Source: a bacterium (GTDB lineage Bacteria; Pseudomonadota; Alphaproteobacteria; SP197). Taken from it: a stretch of DNA of 53,031 bases. A program made the position numbers and the translations under genes. Shown here piece after piece: positions 1-7,591 of this stretch. The number at the start of each line of letters is the position of its first letter. The first letter of the stretch is position 1. The stretch is from positions 1 through 53,031 of the forward strand of contig JAPPGE010000062.1 in assembly GCA_028821455.1 (NCBI GenBank), read 5' to 3'. A model generated the notes under the pieces. The model worked only from the letters and a program-made list of their open reading frames with translations, did no database searches and was not told where the DNA came from.

Positions 1-137
1 CATATATCACAGAATCCATCCCCATGAGCAAGCTCTGGTGAGCGATCCGGGTTAGCGTTTCCCAGGACTTTATCGGTCCGCAGTTCGAAGCCAGCACCAG
101 CGCCAGTGCCACCGGCGCCGTTGACTTCACACCAGCC

Positions 138-1787
138 ATGGGTAGCGCCCAGCCGCTGATTATGGCGGCGATGCCGGCGACTCATCCGGCGGGTCGGCCC
201 GGCGCCAGTCAGTTCTTCAATGGCAAGCTCGACCGGCCGCGGCTGGTCGGTCGAGCGTTGAACATGGCTGACAGCGTTGCCCTGGGTTGGAACGCTATGC
301 CCCACAAGCAAGATTCATCGGTGGTCGCGGCCTGGGACTTCTCCCGCGAAATCGGCGACGTCACGATCATCGACGCCGGTCCCAACGGCCTTCACGGTCG
401 GGTGGTCAACCTGCCGTCGCGCGCGGTCAAGGGCTTCAACTGGAGCGGCAACGAGCAGAACTGGCGCCACGCGCCCGAAGAATACGGCGCCATCCACTTC
501 CACGACGACGACCTCTACGATGCAGAATGGGACACCGACTTCTCCTACGAGATCCCGGCGGACCTGCGCAGCGGCGTCTACGCGGTTCGCCTGCGGGCCG
601 AGGACGATGAATGGTACCTGACCTTCTATGTCCGCCCGCCGCGCGGCACCACCACGGCCAAGCTTGCCTTCCTGGCGTCGACGGCCACCTACATGGCCTA
701 CTCCAACATTCAGTGGACGTGGCAGGAGCCCTTCGGCGAAGTGACCGAATGCTATTGGACCACCATGCAACCAGGGGAGGTCTTCCTCCAGGAGCATCCG
801 GAGTACGGGCTGTCGACCTATGACGACCATTCCGACGGCAGTGGGGTGCGATATGCCTCGCGCCTGCGACCAGTGAGCCAGGTCGGCCCCAAGACGGATC
901 CTGTGTGGAACATCAATGCCGACACCCACATTCTCGCCTGGCTCGAAGAGAAGGGCATCGACTACGACGTCATTACCGACGAGGACCTGCACAACGAAGG
1001 CGTGGCGATACTTGAGCAATACAGCGCCATGATCACCGGTGCCCATCCCGAGTACTACACCACGCCCATGTGGGACGGCCTGCAGACATATCTGGCACGG
1101 GGCGGCCGCATGGCCTATCTCGGCGGCAACGGCTTCATCTGGCGTTGCGCCATGTCGGACGCCATGCCGGGCGTGGTCGAGTTGCGCCGGGCAGAGGACG
1201 GCATCCGCTATCGGAGCGAGGAGCCGGGCGAGTACTACCTGGAATTCAATGGCGAGTACGGCGGCCTGTGGCGCCGTCTCGGCACGTCGCCCCAGGCGCT
1301 TTGCGGTGTCGGCACGGTAGCGGTGGGCTTCGATGTCTCAGGCTACTACATCCGCAAGGAGGGGAGCTTCGATGCCCGCGCCCGGTTCATCTTCGAGGGC
1401 ATCGGCGACGACGAAGTGATCGGCGACTTTGGCATCTTCGCCGGCGGAGCCAGCGGCAGCGAGATCGACGCTGTCGATCCCGTGCTCGGCACCCCGCCCC
1501 ACACCCTGATCCTGGCGTCCTCGGAAGGTCATTCAAGTAACACGCTGATCGTGCCGGACGAAATCGGTTTCAACCATGCCGTCATGGACGGTGTCCAGAA
1601 CCCCAACGTGCGCGCCGATATGACGTTCTTCGAAACGCCCGGCGGAGGCGCGGTGTTTTCCGTGGGCTCCATCGCCTGGCCAGGCAGCCTGCCGCACAAC
1701 GGCTACGACAACAACGTGTCGCGAATCTGCGAAAACGTCCTGCGCCGTTTCATGGATGACGCTCCGTTCGCCATGCCCGACGGGTGA
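138..1787 (+). CDS. N,N-dimethylformamidase large-subunit-like protein, N-terminus missing or interrupted
   Basis: The 549 residues match the C-terminal two thirds of the DMFase beta-subunit family, which hydrolyses dimethylformamide-type amides to an amine and formate with a mononuclear iron held by two Tyr and one Glu. Visible counterparts are Tyr188 (in TYMAYSN), Tyr228 (in GLSTYDDHSDGSG), and His303/Glu305 (in GAHPEYY) followed 28 residues after the His by an Asn (LGGN331). That His-to-Asn spacing equals the one I recall for the Paracoccus enzyme. Family members carry about 200 more residues at the N-terminus. Here the frame stays open only back to base 42 and is closed by TGA at 39-41, so the 5' part is frameshifted, lost or outside the window. 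No small-subunit gene is seen. The exact substrate is unknown; the family assignment is firmer than the function. Confidence 0.7.
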   Translation: MGSAQPLIMAAMPATHPAGRPGASQFFNGKLDRPRLVGRALNMADSVALGWNAMPHKQDSSVVAAWDFSREIGDVTIIDAGPNGLHGRVVNLPSRAVKGFNWSGNEQNWRHAPEEYGAIHFHDDDLYDAEWDTDFSYEIPADLRSGVYAVRLRAEDDEWYLTFYVRPPRGTTTAKLAFLASTATYMAYSNIQWTWQEPFGEVTECYWTTMQPGEVFLQEHPEYGLSTYDDHSDGSGVRYASRLRPVSQVGPKTDPVWNINADTHILAWLEEKGIDYDVITDEDLHNEGVAILEQYSAMITGAHPEYYTTPMWDGLQTYLARGGRMAYLGGNGFIWRCAMSDAMPGVVELRRAEDGIRYRSEEPGEYYLEFNGEYGGLWRRLGTSPQALCGVGTVAVGFDVSGYYIRKEGSFDARARFIFEGIGDDEVIGDFGIFAGGASGSEIDAVDPVLGTPPHTLILASSEGHSSNTLIVPDEIGFNHAVMDGVQNPNVRADMTFFETPGGGAVFSVGSIAWPGSLPHNGYDNNVSRICENVLRRFMDDAPFAMPDG

Positions 1788-2343
1788 CATCGCGATGCCC
1801 ACCTGTTTGACCTCGCCCGTACCCTGAGCGATCCCAGTTGCGGGAGCATCCGGTCCCTGGAGAAGCTGGTGAGACAGCGGCGAGCAGGTCGACCCGGCCA
1901 TGTCTCTGCCGCGAGCGGCTTCCCGATCAGGGTCTGCGAGATCGATCCCGGCATCTCCGATGATCTCGTGGCCATGCAGGCGGAAGGCTTGCGCTCCACA
2001 TGCTGACTTCCAAACCCCGCGTCCAGGCCGGCCCGGGCCCCTGACATTCATCGCACACATTGGACCGTGTCCCGAGCCGTTGTGTAGAAGCCTGACATCC
2101 ACTGCGGTGCCCGCCATTGGCGTGACGCTTTCACACTCTCGGTCGACACGATGACCCGAGATCCCGGCCTTGCATGTTGCGCGGCTGTTCGCGAACGCTC
2201 CGGTCGTCTTCGGGGAGGACTGAGGCTGCCGGCCGGATCGCTCCCTCTTGTGTGTGGTATCGATGAACACCGGTTGAGGAGGGAGGCCGACACCGTAGAC
2301 GGATCTGGCCATCAGTGGTCATCGTGAGCGATGGGAAGAGGCG
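1788..2343. other. Gene-poor stretch between the DMFase-like ORF and the mttB-like gene
   Basis: This stretch of about 556 bases lies between the stops of two convergent genes. Only short open frames are present and none resembles a family I know. A minus-strand frame around 2160-2312 (beginning MARSVYGVGLPPQPVFID) looks protein-like over some 40 residues before losing sense, which could be a decayed gene. No inverted-repeat ends or target duplications of a mobile element were recognised. Confidence 0.4.
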
Positions 2344-3867
2344 TCAGGAAACGAGGATTTCTTCCTTGCGGCGGGCGATGTAGTCGTTCAGGCCGTCGAC
2401 GATGCCGGGATCGATGGGCGGCGCCTGGTATTCCTTCAGCATGCGCTTCCACAGCCGGTGGGCCCTTTCGGCCGTCTCCACGGCCCCGGAATCGCTCCAG
2501 TTCTCGAAGTTCCGCCAGTCCGACAGCAGGGGGCTGTAGAAGGCCGTTTCGTAGCGCGCCAGGGTGTGGCGGGCGCCGAAATAGTGACCTCCGGGCTGCA
2601 CTTCGGCGATGGCATCGAATCCCAGGCTGTCGTCGTCGACCCGGACCCCCTCGAGAAAGACGGCCATCATCTGCAGCATCTCCGCATCGATGACGAGCTT
2701 CTCGAAACTGCCGACGAGACCGCCCTCGAGCCAGCCGGCGCCATGGAAGAGAAAATTGGCATGGCCCATGATGGCTCCCCACAGGGACATCATGCTCTCG
2801 TAGGCAGCCTGGGCATCGGGAGCGTTCGAGGCATTGGTGTTGCTCGACCGGTAGGGCACGCGGTAGCGCCGTGTCAGTTGTCCGGTGGCCTGGCAGGCGA
2901 GGACATACTCGGGGGTGCCGAATGCCGGGGCACCGGTCTTCATGTCGACGTTGCTGGTGAAACCGCCATAGAGACCGGGGGCCCCGGGCCTGACGATCTG
3001 GATCAGGGCGAGGCCGAAGAGCGCTTCCGCGTTCTGCTGCACCAGGGCACCCGCCACGGTCGCAGGCGCCATGGCGCCGCACAGCGTGAAGGGTGTCACC
3101 ACCACCGGCTGGTTGGCGCGGGCGAGGGTAATCAGTCCCTGGGCCATGGAGCCATCAAGCTGACGTGGAGAGTTGGTGTTGATGTTGCCAAGGACGCAGG
3201 GCGTGGTCTCAAGGTCCTGTTCCTCGAGGCCAAGAGCGATCTTGGCAAGCTCGATGCCGTCGCGCGCCCGTTCCCCGCCCAGCAGACTCACCGGGACGGC
3301 CTTGTCACCATAAAGAAATCCCGCCAGACCGTGATCGAGATGGCGTGTCTCGGCCGGCAGATCGAGAGAGGCGAAGGCGCCGACCCCCATCATGTGGATG
3401 ACGTCGAACATCTGTTCGAGCCTCACGAAGTCGCAGAACTCGGCATAGGTCCCGGCTCGCCGCCCCTTGTCGAGATCGCTGGTGAAGGCAGGTCCGCCGA
3501 CCGGCGTAAAGTTGATGGCGTTGCCACCCACCTCGATGCTGCGCGCCGGATTGCGCGCATGGAGGGTGAAGACGGGCGGTGTGGTGGTGATTGCCTCCTC
3601 CACCAGGCCAGGCTCCATGAAGACCATTTCCGCGGGCTCGTCCACGCGGGCCCCTGCCTCTTTCAGAAGACTGCGGGTCTCGCCATCGAGAACCTTCATG
3701 CCCAGTTCGTCGAGAACCCTGAGCGAGGTTCGGTGAATGGCCTCGACCTCGTCGTCGGACAGCGGCGAGATGGGCGGGAAGGGATTGCGCACCTGGCGCC
3801 ATGGCAGGAGGTGAAGCGCCTGGCGCTCGCTGCCGAGACCGGCTCGGCTCCTGCGTCGACGGGCCAT
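2344..3867 (-). CDS. Trimethylamine methyltransferase (MttB) family protein, pyrrolysine-free
   Basis: A protein of about 507 residues of the MttB superfamily, TIM-barrel methyltransferases that move a methyl group from quaternary or tertiary amines to a corrinoid protein. Family signatures include the N-terminal segment LSDDEVEAIHRTSLRVLDEL, the GGPAFTSDLDKGRR region, the VLGNINTNSP segment and a conserved C-terminal WRNFENW stretch. The frame runs without an internal TAG, so it belongs to the non-pyrrolysine branch, whose characterised members act on glycine betaine, carnitine or related compounds rather than trimethylamine. I chose the ATG at 3867 because it follows GGAAGGG at good spacing; the frame is open 26 codons further upstream. 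It is divergent from the DddP-like pair and shares its control region. No corrinoid protein gene lies nearby, so the substrate cannot be named. Confidence 0.82.
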   Translation of the reverse strand: MARRRRSRAGLGSERQALHLLPWRQVRNPFPPISPLSDDEVEAIHRTSLRVLDELGMKVLDGETRSLLKEAGARVDEPAEMVFMEPGLVEEAITTTPPVFTLHARNPARSIEVGGNAINFTPVGGPAFTSDLDKGRRAGTYAEFCDFVRLEQMFDVIHMMGVGAFASLDLPAETRHLDHGLAGFLYGDKAVPVSLLGGERARDGIELAKIALGLEEQDLETTPCVLGNINTNSPRQLDGSMAQGLITLARANQPVVVTPFTLCGAMAPATVAGALVQQNAEALFGLALIQIVRPGAPGLYGGFTSNVDMKTGAPAFGTPEYVLACQATGQLTRRYRVPYRSSNTNASNAPDAQAAYESMMSLWGAIMGHANFLFHGAGWLEGGLVGSFEKLVIDAEMLQMMAVFLEGVRVDDDSLGFDAIAEVQPGGHYFGARHTLARYETAFYSPLLSDWRNFENWSDSGAVETAERAHRLWKRMLKEYQAPPIDPGIVDGLNDYIARRKEEILVS

Positions 3868-3897
3868 CGCCCCTTCCTTTCTCCACACCCGCCCGTG

Positions 3898-3903
3898 GTT
3901 ATA
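3898..3903 (-). promoter_or_regulatory. Likely -10 box of the mttB-like gene
   Basis: Read on the minus strand the sequence is TATAAC, about 30 bases upstream of the ATG at 3867 in otherwise GC-rich DNA. No good -35 hexamer is seen 17 bases further up, which would suit an activated promoter. Confidence 0.4.
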
Positions 3904-3923
3904 CCCCAGGTTGCTGTGAGGCG

Positions 3924-3944
3924 ATCGCACTTTTGCGATTGACA
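3924..3944. promoter_or_regulatory. Palindromic operator overlapping a TTGACA -35 box
   Basis: ATCGCA-CTTT-TGCGAT (3924-3939) is a perfect 6-base inverted repeat in the 129-base divergent region between the mttB-like and DddP-like genes. Its last base is the first base of TTGACA (3939-3944), a consensus -35 reading toward the DddP-like pair; the -10 (TTCCAT near 3962) is weak. A second inverted repeat, GTGATC (3951-3956) and GATCAC (3971-3976), follows. A regulator bound here could control both directions; none is encoded next to it. Confidence 0.45.
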
Positions 3945-3996
3945 CCCCCGGTGATCGTCCGTTCCATGCCGATCACGTGACGGGGACAGTTCGACA

Positions 3997-5247
3997 ATGC
4001 TCCGACCTTCTGCAGACAGTCAGTATCTTGCCCGCAACACCCCGGGAATCGCACAGCACGATGCCGAGCCGCAGATCGATGTTCCGGGGATGCGTCTCTA
4101 CCGCCTTGGCAGGGTTCAGCAGATGCTGAAGGAACGCTCTCTCGCGGGTGTGCTTCTTTACGATCCCATCAATGTCCGTTACGCCAACGGCTCCAGCAAC
4201 ATGCAGGTCTGGATCCTGCACAATCAGCACCGATACTGCTGGGTCCCGGCCGAAGGAGGAACCGTTCTCTTTGACTATCCGCCGGCCGTTCACCTGTCAG
4301 AACACCTCGAGACCATCCGCGAGATCCGTCCGGCCCGCACCTGGACCTACTTTGGCGCCGGCGACACCTACCAGGAGAGAGTCCGCCTGTGGGCGGACGA
4401 ACTCGTCGACGTCATCCGCGAGACATCCGGCGGTGAGCTCACCGTGGCTGCCGACCATCTCGACCCCTCTGGCGCCCGGGCGCTCGAGGAGAGGGGATGC
4501 ACCATCGCCAACGGACAGGAAGTCATGGAGCGTGCCCGCTCCATCAAGTCCGACGACGAGATCCAGGCGATGCTTGTTTCCATCTCCGTGTGCGAAGCCG
4601 GGATGGCGAAGATGTACGAGAACCTGCGCGCCGGGATCACGGAGAACCAGTTGTGGTCGTATCTTCACCAGGTGAACATCGCCATGGGTGGCGAATGGAT
4701 CGAGACCCGTCTTCTGGCCTCCGGAGGGCGGACCAATCCGTGGTTCAGGGAGTGCAGCGATCGCATCATCCGGGCCGGAGAGCTGGTGGCCTTCGACACC
4801 GATCTCATCGGACCCTTCGGCTACTGTTCCGATATCTCCCGCACCTGGTTCTGCGGTCCCGGCAAGCCGACGGACGAACAGCGGCGTCTCTACGCCTATG
4901 CCCATGAGCAGATCGAGTCCAATATCCAGGAGATGCGTCCGGGCCGGACTTTCCGGGATATTGCCGAATCGTCGTGGCGTGTACCCAACGAATTCATGGC
5001 GCGCCGCTACGGTTCCATGGCCCACGGCGTCGGCATGGCCGACGAGTGGCCGGGCCTGACGTTTTCCGACAAGGCGGACATGGCCATGCCCGGAGTTCTC
5101 GAGGAGAACATGACCATCTGTGTCGAAAGCTATATCGGTGCCGAGGACGGCAACGAGGGTGTGAAACTCGAGGAACAGATCCTGGTGACCCCGTCAGGTC
5201 CCCAGCGCCTCTCCACCTATCCCTTCGATGACGCGCTGCTCGGTTGA
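3997..5247 (+). CDS. DddP-like M24-fold protein, copy 1 (putative DMSP lyase or relative)
   Basis: A 416-residue protein of the creatinase/aminopeptidase-P (M24) fold, closely resembling the dimethylsulfoniopropionate lyase DddP, which cleaves DMSP to dimethyl sulfide and acrylate. It shares the stretch GGEWIETRLLAS...RTNPWF. The metal ligands of DddP have counterparts at Asp267/Asp269, Asp279, His343, Glu377 and Glu392. The proposed catalytic Asp (six after the His, in HGVGMADEWP) is Asp349 and the active-site Tyr five before the His is Tyr338. Its length is about 30 residues shorter than Roseovarius DddP, mainly at the N-terminus. It is the first gene of a pair with 12 bases to the next start, and divergent from the mttB-like gene. 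It could instead be a peptidase-like hydrolase acting on another methylated substrate. Confidence 0.75.
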   Translation: MLRPSADSQYLARNTPGIAQHDAEPQIDVPGMRLYRLGRVQQMLKERSLAGVLLYDPINVRYANGSSNMQVWILHNQHRYCWVPAEGGTVLFDYPPAVHLSEHLETIREIRPARTWTYFGAGDTYQERVRLWADELVDVIRETSGGELTVAADHLDPSGARALEERGCTIANGQEVMERARSIKSDDEIQAMLVSISVCEAGMAKMYENLRAGITENQLWSYLHQVNIAMGGEWIETRLLASGGRTNPWFRECSDRIIRAGELVAFDTDLIGPFGYCSDISRTWFCGPGKPTDEQRRLYAYAHEQIESNIQEMRPGRTFRDIAESSWRVPNEFMARRYGSMAHGVGMADEWPGLTFSDKADMAMPGVLEENMTICVESYIGAEDGNEGVKLEEQILVTPSGPQRLSTYPFDDALLG

Positions 5248-5259
5248 TGGAAGAGTGAC

Positions 5260-6495
5260 ATGAACGATACATTCAGCCTGGCGCGCAACACCCGCGGCAT
5301 CGCCCAGCACGACGCCGAACCACAGATCGACATCCGCCGCATGCGCGCCTGGCGTCTGGGCCGGATTCAGGATCAGCTTCGCCGCCTCGATCTGGGCGGC
5401 ATCATTCTCTACGACCCGGTCAACATCCGCTATGCCACCGGCACCAGCAACATGCAGGTGTGGTTCACCCACAACCCGATCCGCTACTGCTTCGTTCCTC
5501 CCGAGGGCAAGGCCGTCCTCTTCGACTACGAGAAGTCGATGCATCTCTACCGGCACATGGAGACCATCGGCGAGATCAGACCGGCTCTGGGCTACATCTA
5601 CATGGTGGCGTCGGAGAACATCGAGGCACGGGTGAAGGCCTGGGCCCAGGACATCGATTCCGTGATGCGCGCCCATGGGGCCGGCCGGCGTATCGCCGGC
5701 GACCGGCTCGACTTCGAGGGCGCCAATGCTCTCCAGGAGATGGGCTACGAGATCGCCAGTGGTACGCGCGTGACGGAACGCGCCAGGGTGATCAAGTCCG
5801 ACGACGAGATCGAGGCCATGCTGGTTTCCATCTCCGTCTGCGAGGCGGCCATGGCAAGGATGCGCGAAGAACTGCGTGCCGGCATCAGCGAGACGGCGCT
5901 GTGGTCGATTCTCCATCAGGTGAACATCGAACTCGGAGGCGAGTGGATCGAGACCCGGCTTCTGGCATCCGGAGGCAGGACCAATCCCTGGTTCCGAGAG
6001 GCCTCGAGCCGGGTGATCCGGGCTGGCGAACTCGTTGGTCTCGACACCGACCTTGTCGGCCCGTTCGGCTATTGCGCGGACATCAGCCGCACCTGGTTCT
6101 GCGGTCCGGGACGACCGACGGACGAGCAGCGCAGGCTCTACTCGCTCGCCCACGAGCAGGTCCAGTTCAACATAGACATTCTCGAACCGGGCATGAGTTT
6201 CGTCGAGGCTGCAGAGAAGTCGTGGCCTGTTCCGGAGGAGTTCCAGGCCCGCAGGTACGGCATCGCCGCCCACGGGGTCGGTCTTGTCGACGAGTATCCG
6301 TCAATCTCATTCGCGGATACGCCGCAGCGCTCCTCGACCGGCGTCATCGAGCCCGGCATGACACTGTGTGTCGAGAGCTACATCGGTGCCGAAGACGGTC
6401 ATGAGGGCGTCAAGCTCGAGGAACAGGTTCTCGTCACCGACAACGGCGTCCAGCGCCTGTCGACCTTTCCTTACGAGGACGCCCTGTTGGCATAG
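5260..6495 (+). CDS. DddP-like M24-fold protein, copy 2
   Basis: A 411-residue tandem paralogue of the preceding gene, similar over its whole length (both begin with LARNT-x-GIAQHDAEPQID and share GGEWIETRLLASGGRTNPWF). Metal and catalytic positions are kept: Asp262/Asp264, Asp274, Tyr333, His338, Asp344, Glu372 and Glu387. The copies differ around the active-site Asp (GMADEWPGL in copy 1, GLVDEYPSI here), so they may prefer different substrates. GGAAGAG in the 12-base gap is a good ribosome-binding site, indicating co-translation with copy 1. Retention of both intact copies suggests either a hetero-oligomer or two specificities. The DddP function itself is inferred from sequence resemblance only. 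Confidence 0.75.
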   Translation: MNDTFSLARNTRGIAQHDAEPQIDIRRMRAWRLGRIQDQLRRLDLGGIILYDPVNIRYATGTSNMQVWFTHNPIRYCFVPPEGKAVLFDYEKSMHLYRHMETIGEIRPALGYIYMVASENIEARVKAWAQDIDSVMRAHGAGRRIAGDRLDFEGANALQEMGYEIASGTRVTERARVIKSDDEIEAMLVSISVCEAAMARMREELRAGISETALWSILHQVNIELGGEWIETRLLASGGRTNPWFREASSRVIRAGELVGLDTDLVGPFGYCADISRTWFCGPGRPTDEQRRLYSLAHEQVQFNIDILEPGMSFVEAAEKSWPVPEEFQARRYGIAAHGVGLVDEYPSISFADTPQRSSTGVIEPGMTLCVESYIGAEDGHEGVKLEEQVLVTDNGVQRLSTFPYEDALLA

Positions 6496-6553
6496 CGCCC
6501 GCCACCCCGGTGTCTTCGGGGAAGGACCGGAGTTGCGTTCGATCGGCGGGGAG

Positions 6554-6569
6554 CGTCCTGTTCAGGACG
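6554..6569. terminator. Hairpin between the convergent DddP-like and EamA genes
   Basis: CGTCCT-GTTC-AGGACG forms a perfect 6-bp stem with a 4-base loop. It overlaps the stop codon of the EamA gene, between two convergent genes. A second short stem (CCCCG/CGGGG) lies just upstream near 6503-6519. There is no U-tract, so termination is a guess from position. Confidence 0.4.
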
Positions 6570-7503
6570 ATGCTGTCCGATTCACGAAGACCTCGGTCAG
6601 TGCCGACGAACAGACGAGAACGAAGCCGGTGGCCTCTCGCCAACCGAAGGGTTCGGCGGTCAGGATTCCGGCACTGGCGATGCCGATGACCACTTCGATC
6701 TGGAGGAGAATTCCCACCCTGGCTGGATCGAGGTGCTGACAGGCATAGAGCTGCATGAACATGATCGGTATCAGGAATACCGAGGCGATGAGAAAAAGCC
6801 ATGGCAGGGCGTTGAGGAGCGTTCCGGCCTGGGGAAAGGCGCCCAGTCCGGTTGCCGGAATCAGGGCCAGGGCGAGCGCGATGACCGAGCCATAGAGAAA
6901 GAAGGAAAGGACATTCTCGAAGTGACTCGCCTCAGGATCCATGCGGACCCTGGTGGAGCCCCAGGCCCAGAAGATACCGGCGGTAATGGCCATCCAGTCA
7001 CCGGCATTGCGGGGAAGGGGCAGGCCGCCCTCATCGGCGAGCAGGACGAGGATTCCTGCAAAGCCGAGAACCATGGCCGTGACCCGGGCAAGGGTGAGCC
7101 GCCGGTTGAGGAGCCAGATTTCAAGCGCCGTGCTCCAGGCCGGTGACACGTAGAAGAGAATGAGCGCACGCGACACCTCGGTCAGCAGCAGACTGTCGGC
7201 ATAGAGTGCGAAGGCGCCACCGGTGAAGAGGCCGGTGTGCCAGCGCGAAAGACCCGATGCCCGGCCCCGCACCATGAGGAACGCCGCCACGGGCGCCATG
7301 ATCAGCACCGGCATCAAAAACTGGCCTGTCACGGTAGCTCCGGCCGGAAGACCGGTTGCTTCCAGGGCACGCAAGGGTATCCAGAAGAGCCCCCAGACGG
7401 CCGCGGCGACAGCGAGGAGAATGGCGGGGAGGGTGGTCGTCAAGGGAGTGAACAAACCGGGCCAGGTGCACCGATCCTCACCCGGCACCCGGGGCACCGT
7501 CAA
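6562..7503 (-). CDS. DMT-superfamily (EamA) membrane transporter
   Basis: A 313-residue inner-membrane protein with about ten hydrophobic segments in two similar halves, as in EamA/RhaT-type drug/metabolite exporters. The first segment begins near residue 27 (ILLAVAAAVWGLFW) and the last near residue 285 (EATGFVLVCSSALTEVF). The second EamA repeat carries the family pattern around PARVGILLQIEVVIGIASAGIL. Exporters of this group usually move amino acids or other small metabolites. Its place beside the DddP-like pair and ilvD could mean export of a breakdown product, which is inference. The start is uncertain: the ATG at 7503 has no strong ribosome-binding site, and a start about 20 codons later would leave the membrane part intact. 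Confidence 0.8.
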   Translation of the reverse strand: MTVPRVPGEDRCTWPGLFTPLTTTLPAILLAVAAAVWGLFWIPLRALEATGLPAGATVTGQFLMPVLIMAPVAAFLMVRGRASGLSRWHTGLFTGGAFALYADSLLLTEVSRALILFYVSPAWSTALEIWLLNRRLTLARVTAMVLGFAGILVLLADEGGLPLPRNAGDWMAITAGIFWAWGSTRVRMDPEASHFENVLSFFLYGSVIALALALIPATGLGAFPQAGTLLNALPWLFLIASVFLIPIMFMQLYACQHLDPARVGILLQIEVVIGIASAGILTAEPFGWREATGFVLVCSSALTEVFVNRTASS

Positions 7504-7525
7504 TCAGCACCATGGCATCGCAGGC

Positions 7526-7554
7526 GTGACAATCGCCGGAACCGAACCTAGTCT
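7526..7554 (+). promoter_or_regulatory. Possible ilvD promoter
   Basis: GTGACA (7526-7531, five of six matches to TTGACA), 17 bases, then TAGTCT (7549-7554), about 40 bases before the ilvD ATG. The -10 match is weak. Confidence 0.3.
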
Positions 7555-7591
7555 CCGCCCCGAATTGGCATCAACCTCCAGGGAGTACCTC

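Noticed and set aside
2344..3867. Pyrrolysine-containing trimethylamine methyltransferase
   Set aside because: The frame has no internal TAG and no pyl genes are present, so it is a non-pyrrolysine member.
2458..3942. 494-codon open frame on the plus strand opposite the mttB-like gene
   Set aside because: It mirrors a clear MttB-family protein; GC-rich genes commonly leave the antisense frame open, and its translation has no family features.
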